In this document: positions 7,321 through 14,367 of the stretch, piece after piece | Position numbering within the stretch: the stretch's first letter is position 1 | Layout: every line of letters starts with the position of its first letter | Assembly (NCBI GenBank): GCA_020024595.1 | Contig: JAHHTO010000003.1 | Coordinates: forward strand, 1-41,367 | DNA from: Schaedlerella sp. | GTDB lineage: Bacteria > Bacillota > Clostridia > Lachnospirales > Lachnospiraceae | Direction of reading: 5' to 3' | DNA length: 41,367 nucleotides | Position numbers and translations under genes: made by a program | Notes under the pieces: generated by a model | The model's input: the letters and a program-made list of their open reading frames with translations, nothing else | The model's database searches: none | What the model was told of the DNA's origin: nothing

Positions 7321-8160
7321 ATGTATAATTCAAATATTATTTTACAGATTCAGGCAACCTATAATCAATTTACGAAGGCAGAGAAAAAAGTGGCAGATTA
7401 TGTACTGCAAAATAAATTGAAAGTTTTATATATGTCTATTACTGATTTGGCAGATGCCTGTAAAGTGGGAGATACTAGTGTATATAGATTTTGTCGTACA
7501 CTAAAATTACAGGGATATCAGGAATTTAAAATGAAACTTTCTCTTGCTATTGCGGATTCTGAACCGACAGAGTATGCGGGAGATGAAGATGATCAGTCTA
7601 TGGCGCATAAGGTTATGAATCTTCATATGAATACTATCAAAGAGTCTTATATGATGTTGGACTATAAAAAGCTGAATAAAATTGTCACAATGATAGAAAA
7701 TGCCAAGAGAGTTTTTTTCTTTGGGATTGGAGATAGTCTATTGACTGCAGAAGCAGCAAGAAATAAATTTCTTAGAATTACGAATAAAGTTTCCTGTATT
7801 ACTGACCCACATATCCAATCTATGATGGCATCATTGACTACAGAAGAGGATCTGATCATTATTATTTCTTATTCTGGAGCGACGAAAGATAATATTCATG
7901 TTGCTAGGGAAGCGAAAAAAGCGGGCGCAAAAATCGGATGTATTACACATTTTAAAAAATCGCCTCTTACGATTTATTCAGATGTTACGTTGCTTTGTGG
8001 TTCAGATGAATCTCCGTTAGACGGAGGATCGTTATCTTCCAAAATAGGACAGCTTTATTTAATTGATTTAATGTTCCAAGAATATTATACAAGAAATTAT
8101 AATGTATGTAAGCAGAACAACAGGAAAACTTCGAAGGCAGTAGTGGAAAAGCTATTCTAA
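7321..8160 (+). CDS. RpiR-family transcriptional regulator of the nan genes
   Basis: The 279-residue protein has an N-terminal RpiR helix-turn-helix (about residues 1-75; KAEKKVADYVLQNK, then DTSVYRFCRTLKLQGYQEFK) and a C-terminal SIS sugar-phosphate binding domain (about 115-250; FFGIGDS, then IIISYSGATKD). ATG 7321 was chosen because GGAGGAAG lies just before it; an upstream in-frame TTG at 7297 overlaps yhcH. RpiR regulators of nan operons respond to sialic acid catabolic phosphosugars such as ManNAc-6-P or GlcNAc-6-P. Candidate targets are the palindrome at 3522 and the esterase promoter site. Confidence 0.85.
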   Translation: MYNSNIILQIQATYNQFTKAEKKVADYVLQNKLKVLYMSITDLADACKVGDTSVYRFCRTLKLQGYQEFKMKLSLAIADSEPTEYAGDEDDQSMAHKVMNLHMNTIKESYMMLDYKKLNKIVTMIENAKRVFFFGIGDSLLTAEAARNKFLRITNKVSCITDPHIQSMMASLTTEEDLIIIISYSGATKDNIHVAREAKKAGAKIGCITHFKKSPLTIYSDVTLLCGSDESPLDGGSLSSKIGQLYLIDLMFQEYYTRNYNVCKQNNRKTSKAVVEKLF

Positions 8161-8204
8161 TTCTGTTGTATATTGCCTATATGAAAAGTAAGGAGGTTAT
8201 TTTA

Positions 8205-8900
8205 TTGAATAGTTTCGAACAATTAAAAGGACATTTGATCGTGTCTTGTCAAGCTCTTCCCCATGAGCCTCTTCATTCTTCCTTCATTATGGGAAGAATG
8301 GCAAGAGCAGCAGCAGAAGGTGGTGCTTTTGGTATTCGTGCCAACACGAAAGAAGACATTGGAGAAATAAAAAAAAATACAGATCTTCCTATTATAGGAA
8401 TTGTGAAAAGGGATTATGAAGACAGCAGTGTATATATTACTCCCACAATGAAAGAAATTGATGAATTAATGGAAGTAAAACCGGAAATTATTGCCATTGA
8501 TGCAACAACGGCTTTGAGACCCGGAAATGTTACGTTGGATGATTTTTATCATGCAATCCGAAAAAAATATCCCCATCAATCTTTGATGGCTGATTGCTCG
8601 ACTGTAGAGGAAGCAATTCATGCAGATACTCTGGGTTTTGATTTTATCGGAACAACTCTTGTGGGTTATACACCTCAGAGTGAAAAAGATAAAATTGAAA
8701 AGAATGATTTTGAAATCATTCGGAAAATTTTAGAGAATGTAAGCCATCCTGTGGTCGCAGAAGGAAATATTAATACTCCGGAAAAAGCAAAAAGAGTTAT
8801 TCAACTAGGTTGTTATAGTGTTGTTGTGGGCTCTATTATCACAAGACCTCAATTAATTACAAAATCGTTTGTAGAGGAAATTGCAAAATTAGAAAAATAG
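8205..8900 (+). CDS. nanE: N-acetylmannosamine-6-phosphate 2-epimerase
   Basis: This is a TIM-barrel enzyme of 231 residues that converts ManNAc-6-P to GlcNAc-6-P in sialic acid catabolism. Family motifs are visible: IVSCQALPHEPLH near the N-terminus, GIVKRDY with the catalytic Lys, IAIDAT with an acidic catalytic residue, MADCST, and the C-terminal VAEGNINTPEKA and VVVGSIITRP phosphate-binding loops. The TTG at 8205 is the best start because AAGGAGG lies 8 nt upstream and the product then has the standard NanE N-terminus. An upstream in-frame ATG at 8181 has no ribosome binding site. The next gene, nanA, starts 13 nt later. Confidence 0.92.
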   Translation: MNSFEQLKGHLIVSCQALPHEPLHSSFIMGRMARAAAEGGAFGIRANTKEDIGEIKKNTDLPIIGIVKRDYEDSSVYITPTMKEIDELMEVKPEIIAIDATTALRPGNVTLDDFYHAIRKKYPHQSLMADCSTVEEAIHADTLGFDFIGTTLVGYTPQSEKDKIEKNDFEIIRKILENVSHPVVAEGNINTPEKAKRVIQLGCYSVVVGSIITRPQLITKSFVEEIAKLEK

Positions 8901-8913
8901 GAGGAGTTTTACT

Positions 8914-9840
8914 ATGAGTACATTAAAAAAATATCAAGGAATTATTCCGGCATTTTATGCTTGCTATGATAAAGAAGGAAATGTAAGTCCTGACAGAGTA
9001 CAGGCTCTTACTCAGTATTTTATTGATAAAGGAGTGAAAGGAGTTTATGTAAATGGTTCTTCTGGAGAATGCATTTATCAAAGTGTTGAAGAACGGAAAA
9101 GTGTTATCGAAAATGTTATGGCAGTTGCAAAGGGCAAGTTAACAGTGATCAATCATGTTGCATGCAACAATACGAGAGATAGTGTTGAATTGGCAAGGCA
9201 TTCTGAGAGTTTGGGAGTAGATGCTATTGCAGCTATCCCACCTATTTATTTTCATCTTCCGGAACATTCCATTGTTGCGTATTGGAATGCAATCAGCGAC
9301 GCAGCTCCTCATACAGATTTTGTAATTTATAATATTCCTCAATTAGCTGGAACAGCTCTTACGATGAGTTTATTTTCTGAAATGATGAAGAATTCACGAG
9401 TTGTGGCAGTTAAAAATTCATCTATGCCAACTCAGGATATTCAGCTGTTTAAATCAGCAGGTAAAGCGGCTAAGGAAGAATTTGTGGTATTTAACGGGCC
9501 AGATGAACAATTTGTAGCGGGTCGTGCCATGGGTGCTGACGGAGGGATAGGTGGAACCTATGGTGTTATGCCTGAGTTATTTTTAAAGCTAAATGAATGG
9601 ATTGAAGCAGGACAGCGTGAAAAGGCAATTGCCCTTCAATATGATATTAATGAAATTATTTATAAAATGTGTTCAAGTCGTGCAAATTTGTATGCAATTG
9701 CTAAGGAAGTTTTGCTTATCAATGAAAATTTGAATTTGGGTGGAGTAAGACTTCCGCTAGAAAATATTCAAGAGGCAGATCGGTGTGTGGCTCAAGAAGC
9801 TGCTGATATGATAAAAAGAGCGAAAAAGAAATATCTCTAA
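8914..9840 (+). CDS. nanA: N-acetylneuraminate lyase
   Basis: The 308-residue DHDPS/NAL-superfamily class I aldolase cleaves Neu5Ac to ManNAc and pyruvate. Visible residues are GSSGE (48-52), which binds the pyruvate carboxylate, Tyr139 in VIYNIP, and Schiff-base Lys167 in VAVKNSS. The length is normal and ATG follows AGGAGG. Its position between nanE and nanK gives the complete cytosolic route to GlcNAc-6-P. The sequence alone does not fully separate sialate lyase from other DHDPS-like aldolases, but the neighbours make the assignment secure. Confidence 0.92.
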   Translation: MSTLKKYQGIIPAFYACYDKEGNVSPDRVQALTQYFIDKGVKGVYVNGSSGECIYQSVEERKSVIENVMAVAKGKLTVINHVACNNTRDSVELARHSESLGVDAIAAIPPIYFHLPEHSIVAYWNAISDAAPHTDFVIYNIPQLAGTALTMSLFSEMMKNSRVVAVKNSSMPTQDIQLFKSAGKAAKEEFVVFNGPDEQFVAGRAMGADGGIGGTYGVMPELFLKLNEWIEAGQREKAIALQYDINEIIYKMCSSRANLYAIAKEVLLINENLNLGGVRLPLENIQEADRCVAQEAADMIKRAKKKYL

Positions 9841-9853
9841 TTTTATAATACAT

Positions 9854-9887
9854 GAATCAGCCTGGTCTTCTTAGGTCGGGCTGATTC
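9854..9887 (+). terminator. hairpin between nanA and nanK
   Basis: GAATCAGCC and GGCTGATTC form a 9-bp stem around a GC-poor loop. The sequence after it is not a strong T-run, so it is either a weak terminator or an mRNA-stabilising hairpin. Confidence 0.45.
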
Positions 9888-9936
9888 TGTATGATATGAA
9901 ATTTCTTTCTGTAAATTATTATCCATGGAGGTTATT

Positions 9937-10830
9937 ATGGAAAAATATATTTGTATTGATATTGGAGGAACTTCTATAAAATACGGTCTGATACAAAAGG
10001 ATAGTGTTTTTTTAGAAACGTCTGAGATCCCAACCGAAGCGAAACAATACGGTGGACCTGGCATTATGGAAAAGGTCAAACAGATTGTTTCTGGATATTT
10101 AAAGGTAAATACTGTCGAAGGAATCTGTGTATCTACAGCAGGAATGGTAGAATGTGATACCGGACGTATTAGATATGCAGCACCTCTTATTCCTAATTAT
10201 ACAGGTACAGAAATTAAAAGCACTCTGGAAGGATTGTTTTCGGTTCCCTGTGAAGTTGAAAATGATGTAAATTGTGCAGGATTGGCGGAGGCTTTTGCGG
10301 GTGCCGCAAAAAATTGTAAAATTGTGTTGTGTTTGACGATAGGAACAGGGATAGGCGGTGCAATTATCTTGGATCGAAAAGTGTTCCATGGATTTTCCGG
10401 AAGTGGATGTGAAGTGGGATATATGCATCTTCCGGGAGGTGAGTTTCAGAACTTGGGAGCCAGCAGTATTTTAGTAAAGAATGCGGCGATTTATAAAGGG
10501 ATTCCTCAAGATTCTATTGATGGAAGATATGTATTTGAAAATGCCAAATCCGGAGATAAAGATTGTATAAAAGCAATTGAAGAAATGTGTGATATTTTAG
10601 GAATGGGAATTGCTAATATCTGTTATGTTATTAATCCGGAAATCGTTGTGTTGGGTGGCGGGATTATGGCACAAAAAGAGTATCTCCAGGACAAACTAAG
10701 AAAAAGTATGGACAAGTATCTAATTCCATCTGTAGCGTCCAAAACGAGACTGGCATTTGCCGAAAATCAAAATAAAGCAGGGATGCTGGGTGCATTTTAT
10801 CATTTTATGACAAAACGAGGAGAGATATGA
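9937..10830 (+). CDS. nanK: N-acetylmannosamine kinase, ROK family
   Basis: The 297-residue ROK kinase phosphorylates ManNAc to ManNAc-6-P for NanE. The N-terminal ATP-phosphate motif IDIGGTSIKYG, the catalytic Asp in EVENDVNCAG, the GTGIGGAIILD loop and the GVEVGYMHLPGG-like region (here GCEVGYMHLPGG) are present. The usual ROK zinc-binding CxxGCxxC motif is absent, and NLGASSILV stands where it normally lies, as in some Firmicutes NanK-like kinases. ATG 9937 follows TGGAGGTTATT; an ATG 12 nt upstream overlaps that site and is less likely. The gene ends the nan cluster. Confidence 0.88.
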   Translation: MEKYICIDIGGTSIKYGLIQKDSVFLETSEIPTEAKQYGGPGIMEKVKQIVSGYLKVNTVEGICVSTAGMVECDTGRIRYAAPLIPNYTGTEIKSTLEGLFSVPCEVENDVNCAGLAEAFAGAAKNCKIVLCLTIGTGIGGAIILDRKVFHGFSGSGCEVGYMHLPGGEFQNLGASSILVKNAAIYKGIPQDSIDGRYVFENAKSGDKDCIKAIEEMCDILGMGIANICYVINPEIVVLGGGIMAQKEYLQDKLRKSMDKYLIPSVASKTRLAFAENQNKAGMLGAFYHFMTKRGEI

Positions 10831-11105
10831 GTTATGCCAAACATCACTTTGCAGGAAAGAGACTTTGATGGATCGATAATATGAAAATGGTAATAGATAT
10901 AATTGAGAATTACATGAGCGATGCAAGTAATGTTTGTAAGGATGCGGGATGTTTTGAATAGATAAATACGATTTTCGATTCAGCAGAAAGTGATAAATTC
11001 TTTTTTCCCGTCTTGGAATCCGTTTGTTGCAAATTCAGTGTCAAATCAGACGGTATATGATTCCATAAGACGGGAAGTATTCAAAATCTTCGAAAAAAGG
11101 TATAC
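10831..11105. other. intergenic region with truncated frame and inverted repeat
   Basis: This 275-nt stretch holds no intact gene. Just after nanK a short frame starts at ATG 10834 (MPNITLQERDFDGSII) and stops after 16 codons; it may be the beginning of a lost nan gene. Further on lies a 72-bp inverted repeat (11005-11076). Confidence 0.4.
11005..11076. repeat. long imperfect inverted repeat between nan and hydrogenase loci
   Basis: TTCCCGTCTT-GGAATC pairs with GATTCC-AT-AAGACGGGAA: 16 pairs with a 2-nt bulge and a loop of about 38 nt. A T-run precedes the first arm on the plus strand, so on neither strand does the stem end in the U-tract of a standard terminator. It could be a small palindromic element or a transcription barrier between convergent genes. 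Confidence 0.45.
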
Positions 11106-13040
11106 TTAGAAAGAGCTAGGCTCTTCTTTTGCCCGAAGTTCAAAAAAGGCTTGGGGGTGCTTACATACAGGGCAGATTTCAGGCGCTGTAGTGCCGAGTG
11201 TCATATGACCACAATTACGGCATTCCCAGCAGGAGTTGTTGCTCTTTTCAAAGACAGACTTTTTTTCTATATTGTGTAGCAATTTGCGGTATCGTTCCTC
11301 ATGACTCTTTTCAATTGCAGCTACACTCCGAAACTGTTCGGCTAATTCATGGAAACCTTCTTCGTCTGCTTCCTCGGCCATGCGGTCATACATATCTGTC
11401 CACTCGTAATTTTCGCCATTAGCGGCGTGTAGTAGATTTTCAGCAGTATTGTTTAGTTCGCCCAGAGCCTTGAACCAGAGCTTGGCGTGCGCCTTCTCGT
11501 TGTCAGCAGTTTTTAGAAAGAAAGCAGAGATTTGCTCATAGCCAGCTTCCTTGGCAATAGCCGCAAAGTAGGTATACTTATTTCGGGCTTGTGATTCTCC
11601 AGAAAAGGCTTTGCGTAGATTTTGTTCTGTTCTGGTGCCGGTATAGAGATTCGTAAGAATGTTCTCGCTGCCTTGGTGTAAGTCGCAACTGCGATCTACA
11701 TATTGCGTATGGAGCATCTGTTCAGATAATGAGCTTAATGGTTTCTGATAGAAATCCCGATACAGTTTCAAAAGTTCTTGATTTTCGTGGCTCTTGCGCA
11801 ATGGCATATTGCTGTCCCGTGTATTAAGACTATTGATGCGAGCCATGCGTACAGCTTCCTTGTCAGATAAGAGATTCTTAGGTTGTCCACCTCCACCGAT
11901 GCAGCCACCGGGGCATGTCATAACTTCTACAAAATCATAGTGCTTTTTGCCAGATTCTATCATATGGATTAATTTTTTTGCATTGGCGGTTCCATAAACC
12001 ACAGCTACATGCAGCTTTTGTTCACCCATAGGAACTTCTGCTTCTGAGATAGAACCTGTTGCATCTAGTGGGTGCAAATGGAGAATATCTGCAGGGGCGG
12101 AGGAACCGGTTATCCACTCATAGGCGGTTCGTAGTGCTGCCGTCATTACACCACCGGTATTGCCGAAAATCACACCGGCTCCAGAAGCTTCTCCCATCAG
12201 GGAGTCAAAGCAGCTGTCTTCCAGATCAGAAAAGGAAATATTTTTCTCCTTCGCCCAAATAGCCAGTTCTCGTGTAGTGATGACTAGATCCATGTCGCGC
12301 ATATCTGTATCGTTATGGTAGATTCCGGATGCGTGCATTTCTTCACGTCGGATTTCAAATTTTTTTGCAGTACAAGGAGTGACTGCAACAGTCACAATTT
12401 TTTTTGGATCGATTCCCATTTTCTTTGCAAAATAGGTCTTGATCGTAGGTCCTTGCATTCCAAGAGGGCTTTTGGCAGTGGATAGATTCCCTCGGAGATG
12501 CGGAAAATAGGTTTCTACAAATTTTACCCAGGCAGGACAGCAACTGGTAAATTGGGGAAGAGGACCACTTTGTTTGGTGAGACGACAAATCAATTCACTG
12601 GCTTCTTCCATGATGGTGAGATCTGCACCAAAATTTGTGTCTAGCACATAATCGGCACCTAAAGCACGCAATAGAGCAACCATTTGTCCTTGGACAAAAC
12701 TACCGCTTTCCATGTTAAAGGCTTCGCCTAGTGCAACACGGACGGAGGGAGATGTGCTGAAAATTACGATTTTATCAGGATCATTCACCATTTGCTCTAC
12801 CAGAGGATATTCAAATTTCTCAGTGATACTGTCAACAGGACAGACGTTGGCGCACTGACCACAGTGGATGCAGATGGCGTGGTTTCCGGTCTGGGCCAGA
12901 GAATAAGTACCTAGAACTCCGATTTCTTCGGTACATACGGTTTTACACATTCCACAGCGAATACACTTATCTTCAAAGCGTTGGATGCTGGGGTTCTCTA
13001 AATCTATGGGAACACGGATATCAAGGGAGAGATGTTTCAT
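11106..13040 (-). CDS. [FeFe] hydrogenase-rubrerythrin fusion
   Basis: In this 644-residue protein residues 20-72 form a 2[4Fe-4S] ferredoxin module (Cys26/29/32/36 and 57/60/63/67). Residues 90-400 form the H-cluster domain with TSCCPAW (165-171), TPCTAKKFE (221-229) and MTCPGGCIGGGG (374-385). From about residue 465 a rubrerythrin follows: the diiron helices (GESQARNKY, NEKAH, EKSHEERY) and a C-terminal rubredoxin-like knuckle (CRNCGH...CPVCKHP). All key residues are present. The rubrerythrin part is about 80 % identical by eye to the neighbouring rubrerythrin. The arrangement suggests electrons from H2 or ferredoxin reaching a peroxide-reducing diiron site. The start follows AGAGGATAAAACT. 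Confidence 0.9.
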   Translation of the reverse strand: MKHLSLDIRVPIDLENPSIQRFEDKCIRCGMCKTVCTEEIGVLGTYSLAQTGNHAICIHCGQCANVCPVDSITEKFEYPLVEQMVNDPDKIVIFSTSPSVRVALGEAFNMESGSFVQGQMVALLRALGADYVLDTNFGADLTIMEEASELICRLTKQSGPLPQFTSCCPAWVKFVETYFPHLRGNLSTAKSPLGMQGPTIKTYFAKKMGIDPKKIVTVAVTPCTAKKFEIRREEMHASGIYHNDTDMRDMDLVITTRELAIWAKEKNISFSDLEDSCFDSLMGEASGAGVIFGNTGGVMTAALRTAYEWITGSSAPADILHLHPLDATGSISEAEVPMGEQKLHVAVVYGTANAKKLIHMIESGKKHYDFVEVMTCPGGCIGGGGQPKNLLSDKEAVRMARINSLNTRDSNMPLRKSHENQELLKLYRDFYQKPLSSLSEQMLHTQYVDRSCDLHQGSENILTNLYTGTRTEQNLRKAFSGESQARNKYTYFAAIAKEAGYEQISAFFLKTADNEKAHAKLWFKALGELNNTAENLLHAANGENYEWTDMYDRMAEEADEEGFHELAEQFRSVAAIEKSHEERYRKLLHNIEKKSVFEKSNNSCWECRNCGHMTLGTTAPEICPVCKHPQAFFELRAKEEPSSF

Positions 13041-13084
13041 AGTTTTATCCTCTTTCTTTTCTGTATGTAATCAACTGGAACTAG

Positions 13085-13117
13085 AGAAAAAGTGCTGCCT
13101 TAGGTAGCACTTTTTCT
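13085..13117 (-). terminator. terminator-like hairpin between rubrerythrin and hydrogenase genes
   Basis: AGAAAAAGTGCT and AGCACTTTTTCT form a perfect 12-bp stem, extended by partial pairing around a short loop. On the minus strand the 3' arm ends in TTTTTCT. It lies between two genes in the same direction with no clear promoter after it, so it may act as an attenuator that lowers hydrogenase-fusion expression. Confidence 0.55.
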
Positions 13118-13124
13118 GATCTGT

Positions 13125-13793
13125 TTAATAATTTTCTTCACGGACTTCAAAGAAAGCCTGTGGATGTTTGCATACGGGGCAACTGTCAGGTGCCTTTGTA
13201 CCCATTACAAGATGTCCACAATTACGGCATTCCCAGAGCGTAATTCCGCTCTTTTCAAATACAGCCTTCTCTTTGACGTTGTGTAGCAGTTTGCGATAAC
13301 GCTCCTCGTGACTCTTCTCGATAGCTGCTACGCCTCGGAATTGCTCAGCCAACTCATGGAATCCTTCTTCATCAGCTTCCTTAGCCATACGATCATACAT
13401 ATCTGTCCATTCGTAGCTCTCGCCTTCTGCGGCATGAAGTAGATTTTCACTGGTGTCACCCAGTTCACCCAGAGCTTTAAACCAAAGCTTAGCATGCTCT
13501 TTTTCGTTGTCAGCAGTTTTTAAAAAGAGAGCTGCAATTTGTTCATAGCCGGCTTTTTTAGCCACCGATGCGAAGTAAGTATATTTGTTTCGTGCTTGGG
13601 ATTCTCCGGCAAAAGCTTCCCATAAATTTTTCTCGGTTTTGGTTCCGGCATAAGGGTTTTTCGTTGTGCCGCCAGGATTCTCATCTGGTTGTACAAACAC
13701 GTTAGCGGGCTGTTTGCACACTGGACATAGGAAATCTGTTGGGAGATCTCCCTCATGAATATAACCACAGATAGAACATTTCCATTTTTGCAT
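13125..13793 (-). CDS. rubrerythrin with rubredoxin domains at both ends
   Basis: Within the 222-residue protein, residues 1-35 are a rubredoxin-like zinc/iron knuckle (CSICGY...CPVCK). Residues 50-185 are the diiron ferritin-like four-helix domain (GESQARNKY, NEKEH, EEGFHELAEQF, EKSHEERY). Residues 188-222 are a second rubredoxin-like knuckle (CRNCGH...CPVCKHP). Classical rubrerythrin has only the C-terminal knuckle and reverse rubrerythrin only the N-terminal one; here both are present. The role is NAD(P)H- or rubredoxin-linked peroxide reduction in an anaerobe. The start follows AAGGAGG. The upstream PerR gene and the spacing of 74 nt suggest one transcript. Confidence 0.92.
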   Translation of the reverse strand: MQKWKCSICGYIHEGDLPTDFLCPVCKQPANVFVQPDENPGGTTKNPYAGTKTEKNLWEAFAGESQARNKYTYFASVAKKAGYEQIAALFLKTADNEKEHAKLWFKALGELGDTSENLLHAAEGESYEWTDMYDRMAKEADEEGFHELAEQFRGVAAIEKSHEERYRKLLHNVKEKAVFEKSGITLWECRNCGHLVMGTKAPDSCPVCKHPQAFFEVREENY

Positions 13794-13867
13794 AGTATTT
13801 TCCTCCTTTTTGTTGTTGACGATGTACAGTCTTGTTTCCGTGACATAGCAATCCGAGAGAGACTTCT

Positions 13868-14257
13868 TTATTCACTCATCTTTTGCGCTTGACAAGCTGG
13901 ACAGATGCATTTGAATATTATGTCGCTTCCTGTAAATAAAAATCCTCGTTTGTCTGTAATGTATTCGGTCAGATCTTTTAGATAGGGCATATCTACATCG
14001 AAAATTCGACCGCAACATTCGCATCGGGCATGATAGTGAGAGCTGCATTGGTGATCAAACCCGTCTGCTCCGCCTGGAAGCTCACGCTTTTTGATTTCTC
14101 CTAACTCGGAAAGACGATTTAAGTTACGATAGACTGTTCCACGGCTGATCGTCGGAAAAGTTTTGATGATTTCATCATAGACTTCTTCCGCGCTTGCATG
14201 GCAGTGGAGTCTGCGAACGGTATCTAGTATTAGCATAGACTGCACAGTCTTTTTCAT
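13868..14257 (-). CDS. perR: Fur-family regulator, PerR-like
   Basis: The 129-residue protein has the Fur winged helix (about residues 10-70; ISRGTVYRNLNRLSELGEI), the regulatory-metal His cluster (HQCSSHYHARC) and two CxxC pairs for structural zinc (CECCG and CICPAC). The start follows TAGGAGG. It heads the operon with rubrerythrin and the hydrogenase fusion, which points to peroxide sensing (PerR) rather than iron uptake control. The PerR assignment rests mostly on context. Its own promoter and a nearby palindrome (14274-14288) suggest autoregulation. Confidence 0.8.
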   Translation of the reverse strand: MKKTVQSMLILDTVRRLHCHASAEEVYDEIIKTFPTISRGTVYRNLNRLSELGEIKKRELPGGADGFDHQCSSHYHARCECCGRIFDVDMPYLKDLTEYITDKRGFLFTGSDIIFKCICPACQAQKMSE

Positions 14258-14273
14258 AGAACAACCTCCTAAA

Positions 14274-14288
14274 TAGTACTTTGTACTA
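14274..14288. promoter_or_regulatory. candidate PerR operator
   Basis: TAGTAC-TTT-GTACTA is a perfect 6-bp inverted repeat with a 3-nt centre. It lies just downstream of the predicted -10 and immediately before the ribosome binding site of the perR gene. It differs from the classical TTATAAT per box but has the right position for autoregulation. Confidence 0.45.
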
Positions 14289-14293
14289 ATTAG

Positions 14294-14322
14294 AAGATAA
14301 CAGATTTAAGACAGATTGTCAA
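14294..14322 (-). promoter_or_regulatory. promoter of the perR-rubrerythrin-hydrogenase operon
   Basis: On the minus strand TTGACA (14317-14322) and TATCTT (14294-14299) are separated by 17 nt, with the operator-like palindrome directly downstream. Confidence 0.6.
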
Positions 14323-14367
14323 TCTGTTTTTTTTGTTTTGTGTGATAAATTTTTAAACCGCTGAAAA

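Noticed and set aside
11106..13793. The repeated rubrerythrin segment as an insertion element or assembly duplication
   Set aside because: The two copies differ throughout at synonymous and non-synonymous sites and have different N-terminal contexts, so they are an old gene duplication.
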